Of a stretch of 64,000 nt of DNA, positions 45,319-54,016 are shown piece after piece. Source of the stretch: Schaalia vaccimaxillae DSM 15804 (lineage in GTDB: Bacteria > Actinomycetota > Actinomycetes > Actinomycetales > Actinomycetaceae); contig NZ_ATUX01000007.1 in NCBI RefSeq assembly GCF_000420425.1, forward strand, positions 1-64,000, given 5' to 3'. The position numbers were made by a program, and so were the translations under genes. The notes below the pieces were generated by a model that saw only the letters and a list, made by a program, of their open reading frames with translations, made no database searches and was not told where the DNA came from. How positions within the stretch are numbered: the stretch's first letter is position 1; every line of letters begins with the position of its first letter.

Positions 45319-47060
45319 CGAATCTCTCCTGTTGGTGAACGGTCAGTGCGGTAGCGCTGCGGCATACGATCCAGCAGCAGCCAATCGATGAAGCGATCCG
45401 CGTTTGCGGCGTCAGTGTGGTCGAAGTTGTCCTGAACAAAGGCCGCAGTCTTAGGAGCATCCAAGGTTGGTTTGGCCAGTAGATCGAGCAGCTCGTCAAA
45501 GGTTGTCGCCACTTCTCCAGGTGCCGTTGCTCGATAGTCGCGATGCATTCCGCGCGTTGCGGCGTACATGTCGAGATCGTAGGCGTAAAACACCATTGGG
45601 CGACCCAAGAGCGAGTACTCGTAGATGATCGAGGAATAGTCGGTGATCATTACGTCGCAGTTGTGCAAAAGATCATTGGTGTCAGGGTAGGCGTGCGCGT
45701 CAATAATCCGGTCGCGCAGATGGCTCGGAATTGGCGCTGGTGCATCGACGAAATGATGCTGGCGCACAAGAAATACCGAATCTTGCCCAAGAGCCTCGTA
45801 CAGGGCCTCAAAATCGAAACGGTCCCAGTCGTAGTAGGCATCCGTCATGCCGCGACCTCTGAACGTGGGCGCGAAAAGAATGACGCGTTTTCCTAAAGCC
45901 TGCGGGAACATCGAGGCAAAGGTTTTCTTGGCTGAGGCGATACGACGCTCGTTGAGGAAATCGTCGATTCTTGGCAGCCCCGTGGGGATGACATTGTCGC
46001 GTTCGATACCAAAGACTTCGGCGTAGACATCGCGCAACTTTTCAGAACCACAAATGGCGTAGGTGTAGTGGCGGTGGGCATTACGGAGGCTTGGTGAACC
46101 AGCCTTACCGAAACGCGAGTAGCCAACGTCTTTGAAACCCGAACCAGCGTGCCATGCCTGGATGATGGTGTGGTTGCCGTCTACTGGGAAAGAATCCAGT
46201 AGCACGAAGTAGTCGTCAATGATGATGGTCCCCGCACTGCCCAGCAGCCAGGCCAAACGCAGGGCCGTCTTACGGTCGCTCATTGCTTCGGTTCTAAACG
46301 AGTAGAGGAACTCAAAGTTCTTGTCGAGGCCGCGTTCAAGCATCCGATCACGAATGGCGCGCAGATTGCCCTGCAAGCTGGGGCGAGCTTCGGATGCAAA
46401 AAGGATCGTATTGGCGCGATTTGGGTGGGCGGCCAGGGAAGCCCTATAGGCCGCTAGGAGTGCATCGCGTTTACCGCGCTTCCAGTGGCGCTTGAGGCCC
46501 TGGCGGACACCAGTGATGACGTCTGGGGTGCGGCCTCGTCCTCGGGCGAAAAAATAGGTGCGTATGACGAGTTCGGGCGTCGTGTCACCTAAAGAGAAGT
46601 TCACCGTGTAGACGCGCGAGTTATTAGCGTGCAGGAATGAGCGGGACAGATCGTCAAGCTCATCGGCTTTTTCGACATCGAAGAGGACGGGCGCCCACCC
46701 GTTTGACGTGCGTATAGCCAAACGCCATGTGCCGTTGGGGATCTGGCGTCGCTTCTCAAAATTCGTGACATTGATGCGGACCTGCCAATGGTGCGAATCA
46801 ATACTGTCTGCGTTCAGGACATGGCTCGCTTCGCGGGCGCGCCACAGGACGATCCGGCTGCTCGGGTCAGACTGGGCCGAGGCCACAGGAGCTACGAGTT
46901 CGTCAGTTAAAGCTGTGATCGCCTGCTCGTGGGGATGGAGGGGATCTGCGGCCACGGTGCGCCGCTCGACCGCGAAACGCAGGTTGACCCTCTCCCATGT
47001 GATCGAGGTGATGTAGAAGCGCTCGAGAGTCATGGGTTGTGCGCTAGGCGAAGTCGACAC
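45315..47060 (-). CDS. CDP-polyol phosphotransferase (TagF/TarL family)
   Basis: 581 residues. The C-terminal ~380 residues match the CDP-glycerol glycerophosphotransferase family: IIQAWHAGSGFKDVGYSRFG, GLPRIDDFL, VILFAPTFRGRG, VMITDYSSIIYEYSLLGRP. The N-terminal ~190 residues are an extra beta-rich domain. Such enzymes polymerise glycerol- or ribitol-phosphate on a lipid-linked primer at the cytoplasmic face of the membrane. GTG 47060 or ATG 47033 may start it. It heads the operon. Confidence 0.88.
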   Translation of the reverse strand: MSTSPSAQPMTLERFYITSITWERVNLRFAVERRTVAADPLHPHEQAITALTDELVAPVASAQSDPSSRIVLWRAREASHVLNADSIDSHHWQVRINVTNFEKRRQIPNGTWRLAIRTSNGWAPVLFDVEKADELDDLSRSFLHANNSRVYTVNFSLGDTTPELVIRTYFFARGRGRTPDVITGVRQGLKRHWKRGKRDALLAAYRASLAAHPNRANTILFASEARPSLQGNLRAIRDRMLERGLDKNFEFLYSFRTEAMSDRKTALRLAWLLGSAGTIIIDDYFVLLDSFPVDGNHTIIQAWHAGSGFKDVGYSRFGKAGSPSLRNAHRHYTYAICGSEKLRDVYAEVFGIERDNVIPTGLPRIDDFLNERRIASAKKTFASMFPQALGKRVILFAPTFRGRGMTDAYYDWDRFDFEALYEALGQDSVFLVRQHHFVDAPAPIPSHLRDRIIDAHAYPDTNDLLHNCDVMITDYSSIIYEYSLLGRPMVFYAYDLDMYAATRGMHRDYRATAPGEVATTFDELLDLLAKPTLDAPKTAAFVQDNFDHTDAANADRFIDWLLLDRMPQRYRTDRSPTGEIR

Positions 47061-47103
47061 GAGGAGATTTCGGCCTTCCTACGAGGGGTAGAGCTTTCCT
47101 CAA

Positions 47104-47109
47104 ACTATA
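47104..47109 (-). promoter_or_regulatory. -10 element of the polymer operon
   Basis: Minus-strand TATAGT ~44 nt before GTG 47060. No good -35 was seen. Confidence 0.45.
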
Positions 47110-47245
47110 GCGGGATGCGCTACTCAAGCCCGGATTGCGCGGGATGATCACGAAAACGTTGAGGGACGATCACGGATGCGTAACAACCGGTGGAGGACTG
47201 CATCACACTGCGCGCAGCATAGCGGGGGATGGGTCGCAAGGCCGA

Positions 47246-47251
47246 TATTCT
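47246..47251 (+). promoter_or_regulatory. -10 element of a leaderless glycosyltransferase transcript
   Basis: TATTCT ends 6 nt before ATG 47258; no Shine-Dalgarno sequence. Confidence 0.5.
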
Positions 47252-47257
47252 GACCGG

Positions 47258-49081
47258 ATGGATCATGTGAAAGTCGCAGGTGTTGTCGTTGCGTACAACC
47301 GCGCCCACATGCTCCCCGACACCCTGGACGCCCTCGAAGCACAAACGCGCCCACTAGACGCCCTCGTCGTCGTCGATAACGCGTCTACTGACGCCACCGC
47401 CGACATTGCGCAGAGCCACCCGCGTGTCACCGACGTCGTCTCCATCGGCACGAATTTGGGTGGAGCCGGAGGCTTCGCAGCGGGTATCGCCCGGGCAGTG
47501 AGCTCGGGCGCCGACCTCGTCTGGCTCATGGATGACGACACCGTTCCCAGTGCCACAGCCCTGGAAGAGTTGCTTCGAGCCAGATCCCGATACCCGGGCA
47601 CTCCCGCGCTCCTGGCCTGTCGCGCCAACTGGATTGACGGGCGCGAACATCCGATGAATACCCCGCGTGAACGATTCGGAGTCAGCGCCCAACTCAAAAA
47701 ACATGCGGCCCTCGTTGGAGCCAAGCAGATCCGCACGGCGTCCTTTGTAGCTGTTCTCATCGACGCTCGCGCCATCCGAGAAGAAGGCCTGCCTGTCGCC
47801 GACTACTTCTTGTGGAACGACGATTTCGAATACACCGCTCGCCTGCTACGCCACCGCGTCGGCTTGTATGTTGGTGCGGCGCGAGTCGAACACCGTACGA
47901 AAGAATTTGCCAACTCCACTGATATAGACCCCGGAGAGCGTTTCTTTAACGAAGTACGCAACAAAATGTGGGTCTTTACTCGATCACGCGCACTGGGTCC
48001 GATCGACTCCGCAGCTTTCGCTGGAGCCACAGCTTTGCGTTGGGCTCGCATGCTCGCCAGGACAACGAATAAACGTGATCGGCTGCGCGACCTCGCACGA
48101 GGCTTCCACGTCGGCACTCACACTCCGCGACCAACCACCGAAGTTCTATGGGACACCCCTGTGGGACGCGAGGTCGCAGTCTTGGAAGCCGGTACCCCAG
48201 AACATCCTGCGCCGTCGGGCAAAGACGTTCCCACCAACTTGCCGTTCTCGGTATTACTGCCCGTATGGAAGGCAGATCGACCAGAACACTTCATCCGGTC
48301 GATCCGTTCCATCGGTGCAGACCAGGTTCGCCGCCCCTCCCAAATTGTCATCGTGTGCGATGGGCCCGTCGACCCACGGATTGACGCAGTCATTACTGCC
48401 TGCCAGAAAGGCCGCCGACCCGAACTCGCCGCAGGAGTGGCCGTCACTGTCGTGCGAATTGCAACCAATTCTGGCCTGGCCAACGCCCTCAATGAAGGTT
48501 TGGCAGCGTGCCGCTACGAGGTCGTGGCTCGCGCCGACGCCGACGACATTTCGCTGCCTGGCCGTTTCAGCCTTCAGATTCCGCTCATTGAGCAGGGATT
48601 TGAGCTGGTCGGCTCATCCATTGCCGAATTTGAATCCAATGAGCGCGACACTGGCCTGGTGCGTCGTATGCCCATGGGGACGCGCGAAATTCGCAATACC
48701 ATCGCCCACCGAGATCCCTTTAACCACCCGACGGTGGTCTACACCAAGAGCGCCGTGGCCAGCGCTGGCGGCTACGAACACGTCGATCACATGGAGGACT
48801 ACTGGCTCTTTGCTCGCATGGTTCACATGGGTATCCCCTGCTGCAATCTGCAAGAGCCGCTGGTGCTGTATCGCATCGGTGATGGAGCCTACCGGCGCCG
48901 CGGCGGAATGCAGATGTTCCACTCAGAGCTTGCCCTCCAAGAACATCTTCTCGACAGCCGCATCATTAATCCTGGCCAGTATGCGCGCAATGTTGTCGTG
49001 CGCGGCGCCTACCGGCTCATTCCCGCTGAGGTACGTAAAACCCTCTACCAGAACGTCGGACGATTCCTCTGGTTCCGCTGA
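47258..49081 (+). CDS. Double-domain glycosyltransferase (GlfT1-like plus second GT2)
   Basis: 607 residues in two GT2 modules. Module 1 (~1-290) has VVVAYNRAHMLPDTL, VVDNASTDATADI, NLGGAGGFAAG, WLMDDDTVPS and WNDDFEYTARL, as in GlfT1-type galactofuranosyltransferases. Module 2 (~350-600) has FSVLLPVWKADRPE, VVARADADDISLPGRF and HRDPFNHPTVVY. It probably adds linker or first residues on the surface polymer. The frame is open to 47135, but ATG 47258 suits the leaderless -10. Convergent to rsgA with only 9 nt between stops. Confidence 0.88.
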   Translation: MDHVKVAGVVVAYNRAHMLPDTLDALEAQTRPLDALVVVDNASTDATADIAQSHPRVTDVVSIGTNLGGAGGFAAGIARAVSSGADLVWLMDDDTVPSATALEELLRARSRYPGTPALLACRANWIDGREHPMNTPRERFGVSAQLKKHAALVGAKQIRTASFVAVLIDARAIREEGLPVADYFLWNDDFEYTARLLRHRVGLYVGAARVEHRTKEFANSTDIDPGERFFNEVRNKMWVFTRSRALGPIDSAAFAGATALRWARMLARTTNKRDRLRDLARGFHVGTHTPRPTTEVLWDTPVGREVAVLEAGTPEHPAPSGKDVPTNLPFSVLLPVWKADRPEHFIRSIRSIGADQVRRPSQIVIVCDGPVDPRIDAVITACQKGRRPELAAGVAVTVVRIATNSGLANALNEGLAACRYEVVARADADDISLPGRFSLQIPLIEQGFELVGSSIAEFESNERDTGLVRRMPMGTREIRNTIAHRDPFNHPTVVYTKSAVASAGGYEHVDHMEDYWLFARMVHMGIPCCNLQEPLVLYRIGDGAYRRRGGMQMFHSELALQEHLLDSRIINPGQYARNVVVRGAYRLIPAEVRKTLYQNVGRFLWFR

Positions 49082-49090
49082 CCGGCGGCC

Positions 49091-50170
49091 CTATCTTGCA
49101 GCCTTCGACACCGCTTCGGCGGTGGCAACAGCGTCAAGTAGGCGCCTGGCTGACTCCACGCGGTGACTCCTGCGCTCGGCCTCGTCCTCGTCAATTGCTT
49201 CGAAGGGAGTGCCGCCTGTGCGCCACGTGTCCAAAGCACAACTGACCTCATCGGGCAGATGCGTGCATAGGGGAAGACACCACTGGGTCGCGTCGGCGAC
49301 ATCGGGAAAAACACCCAGGACATCGTCAACGGAAACGTGGCCCAAGCCGAAGGAACGCACTCCCGGAGTATCGACGATCCACCCGCCCGTAGGGAGCTCG
49401 AAAGCCTGGGACGAAGTCGAGGTGTGGCGGCCGCGCCCCGTCACCTCGTTGACGTGCCCCACTGCCCTGTGAGCGTGGGGGACAAGGGCATTAATGAGAG
49501 TCGACTTGCCGACACCAGAATGCCCAACGAGGACGGAAAAGCGGCCCGCGAGGAGTTCTCGTATAGCATCAACGCCGTCGTTGCCAGGGCTTAAAGAATC
49601 GTCAGCTCCACCTAAATTCGTCACCACAACGCGGACATCAAAGTCACGGTAAGCCTCGATGAGTTCGTCGGGAGATGCTAAGTCGGCCTTTGTCAGACAC
49701 AAAAGAGGTTCGAGGCCGGCTTCGAAGGCAGCGACGAGACAGCGGTCGATCATTCCCGTTCGAGGGGGTGGATCAGCCAAGGCCACAACAATGCACATCA
49801 CCTGTGCGTTGGCAACGATTGCTTTCTCGCCTTTTTGATCCGCGGCGTCTTCAAGACTGCGACGCAAAACGGTGGCGCGTTCTTCAACGGCGACAATTCG
49901 TGCCAGAGTATCGACTCGTCCCGACAGGTCACCGGTTAAACGCACATGGTCACCCATGATGATCGACCCGCGCCCCAGTTCTTTGGCGCGCACTGCTTGA
50001 ACTTCCACGCTAGCTTCGTCGAGGATCACTCGGTACCGGCCCCGATCAATGCCGATGACACGGCCCAGAGGTTTTGTTGTCCAGTTGGGCCGGTTCTTTG
50101 TGCGTGGGCGCGAGGATTTTCCTGCGCGTACGCGAACACGTGGATCATCAGTTCCAATGTCGCGCACCAT
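49091..50170 (-). CDS. rsgA: Ribosome small subunit-dependent GTPase A
   Basis: 359 residues, circularly permuted GTPase that assists 30S maturation. An OB-like N-terminal domain (RYRVILDEASVEVQAVRAKELGRGSIIMGDHVRLTGDL), TKADL (G4), SGVGKSTLINAL (G1), DTPGVR (G3), and a C-terminal zinc site CLPLCTHLPDEVSC. ATG 50170 overlaps the aroA stop by one base and has GGAGGGG upstream. Confidence 0.95.
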   Translation of the reverse strand: MVRDIGTDDPRVRVRAGKSSRPRTKNRPNWTTKPLGRVIGIDRGRYRVILDEASVEVQAVRAKELGRGSIIMGDHVRLTGDLSGRVDTLARIVAVEERATVLRRSLEDAADQKGEKAIVANAQVMCIVVALADPPPRTGMIDRCLVAAFEAGLEPLLCLTKADLASPDELIEAYRDFDVRVVVTNLGGADDSLSPGNDGVDAIRELLAGRFSVLVGHSGVGKSTLINALVPHAHRAVGHVNEVTGRGRHTSTSSQAFELPTGGWIVDTPGVRSFGLGHVSVDDVLGVFPDVADATQWCLPLCTHLPDEVSCALDTWRTGGTPFEAIDEDEAERRSHRVESARRLLDAVATAEAVSKAAR

Positions 50171-51477
50171 CACAGCTTCCCCTCCTTCAACATGCCCATC
50201 CACATGCTCTCAAAATCGGGCAATGTCTTAGAAGTCGTCTGGATGTCTCGTATCCGAACGCCTGGTACCACCAACCCCAAAATTGCGCCGAAGGTTGCCA
50301 TTCGGTGGTCCTTGTACGTCTCAAGGTCGGCCCCGTGCAGCGGACGCGGTCGAATCACCAAACCGTCGTCGAGTTCGTCGACGTCCCCGCCCATTCGCCT
50401 CAATTCGGTGGCCAGAGCCGCCAGCCGGTCGGTTTCGTGACCGCGCAGGTGACCAATTCCAGTAATCGTGGATGGCGTTGAAGCCAACGCAAGGATGGCA
50501 ACAAGCGTTGGGGTAAGTTCACCAACCTCCGACAGATCAATATTGAGGCCACCATAATTGCCGGCACCGGGGCCGGTGACACTCAGCGAATCATCGTTCA
50601 AGGTCACCTCAGCGCCCAGGTCGGCCAATAGGTTCCGCCACGAATCCCCAGCCTGATCGGTATCGCGTGGCCAACCCGGAATATTCACGGTTCCACCGCA
50701 GACCATCGCCGCGGCCAAGAAGGGCCCGGCATTTGACAGGTCCGGTTCGATGAAGAATTCTCCACCGTGAGGGCCGCCGGGCAGGACGTGCCAGCAACGC
50801 GTCAAATCGTCGCCCTCGTCAATTTCTTCGACGTCGCAGCCGCGCATCCGCATAGCCCGCGCAGTCATCTCGACGTGGGGAGCTGATACGAGGCGTCCCG
50901 TTGTTTCTACGGTCACCGCGTCGCCCAAAAGTGGGGCAGCAAGTAAAAGGGCCGACAAAAATTGCGAGGACGAGGAGGCGTCGACTTCAAGACGAGCTCC
51001 GGGTCCTACCTTGAGCGGACCGGTGATGGTTAGTGGGAGGAAACCTTTCTTGCCCTCGTACACCACTTGGGCACCCAAGTTTGTGAGCACATCCAAGAGT
51101 GGAGCCAAGGGCCTCACCCTGGCGCCCTCGTCACCGTCAAAACGCGCCGGTCGGGAACCTAATGCGGCTAGCGGCGGCAAGAAACGCATGACTGTTCCAG
51201 CTAGACCGCAGTCGATTGCTACCTCATGTTCCGGTGGCACCTTCATAGGGATGACGCGCAGAGCATCCCCATCGCGGTGAATCGAGGCGCCTAGTTGTTC
51301 CAATGCGCGGCAAAAGAGTTGCGTATCACGGGCATGCAGAGCCCCGTGAATAACGCTCTCAGCGTTAGCGACCGCCCCAAGATAAAGGGCGCGAGCAGTA
51401 TGAGACTTTGATCCGGGGACCGTGACGGTGGCTCTCAGGGGATAAGAATGGACCGGCGCAGCCCAAAGATCCGTCAC
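50170..51477 (-). CDS. aroA: 3-phosphoshikimate 1-carboxyvinyltransferase (EPSP synthase)
   Basis: 435 residues. VTVPGSKSHTARALYLGAVA (PEP/shikimate-3-phosphate binding, Lys-Ser), GLAGTVMRFLPPLAALG, and FDGDEGARVRPLAPLLDVL identify AroA of the shikimate pathway. In most enzymes the loop reads GNAGTAMR; here GLAGTVMR has Leu and Val at positions near the glyphosate-binding site. Lies between doxX and rsgA, with overlaps on both sides. Confidence 0.95.
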   Translation of the reverse strand: MTDLWAAPVHSYPLRATVTVPGSKSHTARALYLGAVANAESVIHGALHARDTQLFCRALEQLGASIHRDGDALRVIPMKVPPEHEVAIDCGLAGTVMRFLPPLAALGSRPARFDGDEGARVRPLAPLLDVLTNLGAQVVYEGKKGFLPLTITGPLKVGPGARLEVDASSSSQFLSALLLAAPLLGDAVTVETTGRLVSAPHVEMTARAMRMRGCDVEEIDEGDDLTRCWHVLPGGPHGGEFFIEPDLSNAGPFLAAAMVCGGTVNIPGWPRDTDQAGDSWRNLLADLGAEVTLNDDSLSVTGPGAGNYGGLNIDLSEVGELTPTLVAILALASTPSTITGIGHLRGHETDRLAALATELRRMGGDVDELDDGLVIRPRPLHGADLETYKDHRMATFGAILGLVVPGVRIRDIQTTSKTLPDFESMWMGMLKEGKL

Positions 51478-51998
51478 TCGCCGAGCTTCCTGTCAATCTT
51501 GGCCTGGGCGCGAGCTCGTTCTGTGGAGCGCACGTCGGCCAGAGCTGCCCGATGGGTACGCCAATTCGCCAGATGCCACTTGGCTGATGGGCGTCCCTCG
51601 CGATCAACCGAGGCAATGGCTAGCCCCCCAACTAATCCAAGACGAGCAATTAAGCCTGTGCGATGCTCCGACTTTTGAACTGGATCGCCCTGCTGCCAGA
51701 CCGGATTGTTCACCAATGCCATTGGAACGGCCACAGCGGTCAATGTTGCGGCCGCCGCTCGGGGAGCCTTGCCCAGGGCGAAACATACTCCCGCACACGT
51801 TGTGACTGCTCCCAAAGCGCGAGTTGTTCGACGCAAGTCCTCATCGGTGATCTGCCGATGAGGAGCAATCTTGTTCAGGAGGGGCTTAATAGACTGCGCT
51901 TGGCGAACGTGATCGTCTGGGTGCTTCATGGCTGAGACGCCATCAGCGATGAAAGGGGTGGCGAGCAGAGGCCTGGCGATTGCGCGAAGAATGTTCAT
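51474..51998 (-). CDS. DoxX family membrane protein
   Basis: 174 residues from ATG 51998 (MNILRAIARPLLATPFIADGVSAM). About four hydrophobic spans and the DoxX-type N-terminus. DoxX-like proteins in actinobacteria have been linked to redox homeostasis at the membrane; proximity to sigR fits, without proof. It is divergent from sigR and overlaps aroA by four bases. An AGGGAG sequence precedes the start. Confidence 0.82.
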   Translation of the reverse strand: MNILRAIARPLLATPFIADGVSAMKHPDDHVRQAQSIKPLLNKIAPHRQITDEDLRRTTRALGAVTTCAGVCFALGKAPRAAAATLTAVAVPMALVNNPVWQQGDPVQKSEHRTGLIARLGLVGGLAIASVDREGRPSAKWHLANWRTHRAALADVRSTERARAQAKIDRKLGE

Positions 51999-52105
51999 AC
52001 TCCCTATTGTCCGTGATTTTGGATACTTTGCCACCGAAAATTACAAGCATTTTGCGCCGTACCCCTCGAACAGGTCGGACCAGTTCGCTTAACAGCCGAC
52101 CAGAT

Positions 52106-52131
52106 GGAATGAGATCGGCGTCCATGTCGTT
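52106..52131 (+). promoter_or_regulatory. SigR-type promoter upstream of sigR
   Basis: GGAAT (52106-52110), exactly 18 bp, GTT (52129-52131): the consensus recognised by SigR/SigH-type thiol-stress sigma factors. The predicted start of transcription is at ~52137-52141, right at an in-frame ATG (52141) upstream of the usual sigR start. Confidence 0.85.
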
Positions 52132-52201
52132 GTACCAGATATGAGTCCAAGTGCCGTCCTCGTCCGCCGCGCACCGGCGCACCAGAACACACCTGCACGA
52201 C

Positions 52202-52207
52202 TATCCT
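52202..52207 (+). promoter_or_regulatory. -10 element for the short sigR transcript
   Basis: TATCCT ends 8 nt before ATG 52216; a second, housekeeping-type start would produce the short SigR isoform without a leader. Confidence 0.45.
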
Positions 52208-52215
52208 TGGACTCG

Positions 52216-52851
52216 ATGAGCACTGACACCACGACGAACCTCAATGGCGAGGACCACCACCGCGATGCCGATTTGGCCCAGCCTCAAGACCGCGAGGAAC
52301 GTTTCGCTACTGAGGCCATGCCCCTTATGAACCAGCTTTTCGGCGCAGCCCTGGGGATGACGCGCAATAGGGCTGACGCTGAAGACCTTTTGCAAGAGAC
52401 CTACCTCAAGGCCTATGCCAAGTTCGATCAGTACCAGCCGGGGACGAATATTAAAGCCTGGCTCTACCGGATCTTGACGAACACATACATCACGCAATAT
52501 CGCAAGGCCCAGCGCTCTCCCAAAAATGCTGGCACCGACACGGTAGAAGACTGGCAGTTGGCTCAGGCCGCCTCTCACGATGAGCGGGGCCTGGTGTCGG
52601 CCGAGGTGGAAGCCCTTGAAGGTATTCCCTCAGAGCAGGTGCGCGCTGCGCTTGAATCGCTGTCGGAAGAACACCGAATGATCGTGCTACTGGCCGACGT
52701 CGACGGGTTGAGCTACAAGGAAATTGCCGAGACGCTAGACGTGCCGATTGGCACCGTCATGTCCCGACTGCATCGGGCACGCAAGATTCTGCGAGGCAAA
52801 CTCACGCAGGTGGCGGGCGAATACGGAATTGGAGGAGATCATGAGGAGTGA
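52216..52851 (+). CDS. sigR: ECF sigma factor SigR/SigH
   Basis: 211 residues from ATG 52216. Region 2 [51 protein letters not shown] and region 4 [44 protein letters not shown] are standard for the SigR/SigH group. The downstream zinc anti-sigma gene and a GGAAT-N18-GTT promoter show it is the thiol-oxidative-stress sigma factor, autoregulated. The frame is open to an upstream ATG at 52141, giving 25 more residues; see finding. Gene order sigR-rsrA-bL37 is conserved in actinobacteria. Confidence 0.93.
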   Translation: MSTDTTTNLNGEDHHRDADLAQPQDREERFATEAMPLMNQLFGAALGMTRNRADAEDLLQETYLKAYAKFDQYQPGTNIKAWLYRILTNTYITQYRKAQRSPKNAGTDTVEDWQLAQAASHDERGLVSAEVEALEGIPSEQVRAALESLSEEHRMIVLLADVDGLSYKEIAETLDVPIGTVMSRLHRARKILRGKLTQVAGEYGIGGDHEE

Positions 52852-53152
52852 CGAGCCCACATGCCAGGAGGTCCAGGCTCAGATCTTTGCCCTGGTGGAC
52901 TGTCAGACCTGTGATGAGATCAGTGACCTCATTGACTCCGGCCAGGTGGACGGCCCTCAAGCTCGCGTGCGAGAGCTCATGGCCCGCCACATTGCCCACT
53001 GCGGGCACTGCAGCGATTTAGTTCATGCCGAACAGCATCTGCGCCACCTTCTGCGAAGCTGCTACGAGGTCGAAGTGCCGGCCACAGTCAGGGCCACCAT
53101 CGTCCAACGCATCTCAGAAGTGTCAGTAACAGTGCGTTCGTCACGCTCCTAA
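52841..53152 (+). CDS. rsrA: Zinc-containing anti-sigma factor RsrA-like
   Basis: 103 residues. ZAS motif H50-x3-C54-x2-C57 plus C8 provide the zinc-thiolate site that releases SigR on oxidation. Extra cysteines at 21 and 24 (CxxC) are an unusual second pair. GGAGGAG precedes ATG 52841; the start overlaps the end of sigR by 11 nt. Confidence 0.9.
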   Translation: MRSDEPTCQEVQAQIFALVDCQTCDEISDLIDSGQVDGPQARVRELMARHIAHCGHCSDLVHAEQHLRHLLRSCYEVEVPATVRATIVQRISEVSVTVRSSRS

Positions 53153-53285
53153 ACCGGGTTCTTCACCCTACCAGACCTGTGCGAGCAGGGCGTGAGTTTG
53201 CTCGCCCCCACCGTGGGCACATTGGTGATCGGCGCGTGAATATGCCAAACTATTTGAGTTGAATCAGACGAACGAGGAGAACGAA

Positions 53286-53360
53286 ATGTCGAAGCGTGGC
53301 CGTAAGCGTCGAGCTCGCGCCAAGAAGGGCGCTAACCACGGCAAGCGTCCCAACGCCTGA
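53286..53360 (+). CDS. 50S ribosomal protein bL37
   Basis: 24 codons plus stop, too short for most gene callers. The product starts MSKRGRKRRARAKK and ends NHGKRPNA, matching the tiny Lys/Arg-rich bL37 of actinobacterial ribosomes. GAGGAG lies about 8 nt before the ATG. It follows rsrA, where it is commonly found in this phylum. Confidence 0.88.
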   Translation: MSKRGRKRRARAKKGANHGKRPNA

Positions 53361-53375
53361 GCCGTAAAAACTCAA

Positions 53376-53415
53376 ACGATGCCCGGAGGCCAACGGCCCC
53401 GGGCATTCGTGTATT
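53376..53415. terminator. Terminator after bL37, probably bidirectional
   Basis: ATGCCCGG (53379-53386) pairs with CCGGGCAT (~53399-53406), capped by GGCC-AAC-GGCC; GTATTTTC follows on the plus strand. Confidence 0.75.
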
Positions 53416-53416
53416 T

Positions 53417-54016
53417 TCAAGCGCGCGGCTGCGCTCCGGTCCACTCATACCAACCTTGGTGCAAAACCAGCCAGGCGAGCAGCGCATACCCTGATTGCCC
53501 GGGCAAAGTGGCATCGTTGGCCGCGCGAGCTCGCGACGCCGCCATATCCTCAAACCACTGATCGTGAGCAACCAGAGGAGTAAAGGTGTCCACGTAGGGC
53601 AGGCCACGCCTCGTACACACTTCGGCACACGACTTCGACAGTGCTTTCAGCGACGCCTGGTCCACACCTGCCAGGGGAGCAGGCCCCACAACAAAGCAGG
53701 GAACTCCAAGGGCGGCAGCTCGGTCGGTGATATTAGCGAGGTTGAGGCGCGAGCGCGGCGGAGAAATCCCTGCGGTGACGTCGGCTGTGCCCACACCAAT
53801 GACGAGGCCGCGCGGCCCGCCCTCGGATAAACGAAGCATGACCTCGGACTCCCAGCGGGCGGCCATAGCGCGCGTCGTCTCGCCGGGAACGGACAGAGAA
53901 ATGATGTCTGGAGGTGAGTCAAACTGGGACCGTGCGACGACCCGCCCAACCCAGCCGAGTCCGCGTGGGTCGCCGGTGCCGGCTACCAATTCGTCTCCGA
54001 TCACGCAGATGCGCAT
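53417..54016 (-). CDS. SGNH/GDSL family hydrolase
   Basis: 199 residues from ATG 54016 (MRICVIGDELVAGTGDPRGLGWVGRV). In block I the nucleophile position reads GDELVAG rather than GDSxxxG, so the catalytic Ser is replaced by Glu. Block III/V elements VIGVGTADVTAG, CFVVGPAPLAG and PGQSGYALLAWLVL are SGNH-like. Without the Ser the enzyme may be inactive. AAGGAG is 8 nt upstream. Confidence 0.78.
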   Translation of the reverse strand: MRICVIGDELVAGTGDPRGLGWVGRVVARSQFDSPPDIISLSVPGETTRAMAARWESEVMLRLSEGGPRGLVIGVGTADVTAGISPPRSRLNLANITDRAAALGVPCFVVGPAPLAGVDQASLKALSKSCAEVCTRRGLPYVDTFTPLVAHDQWFEDMAASRARAANDATLPGQSGYALLAWLVLHQGWYEWTGAQPRA

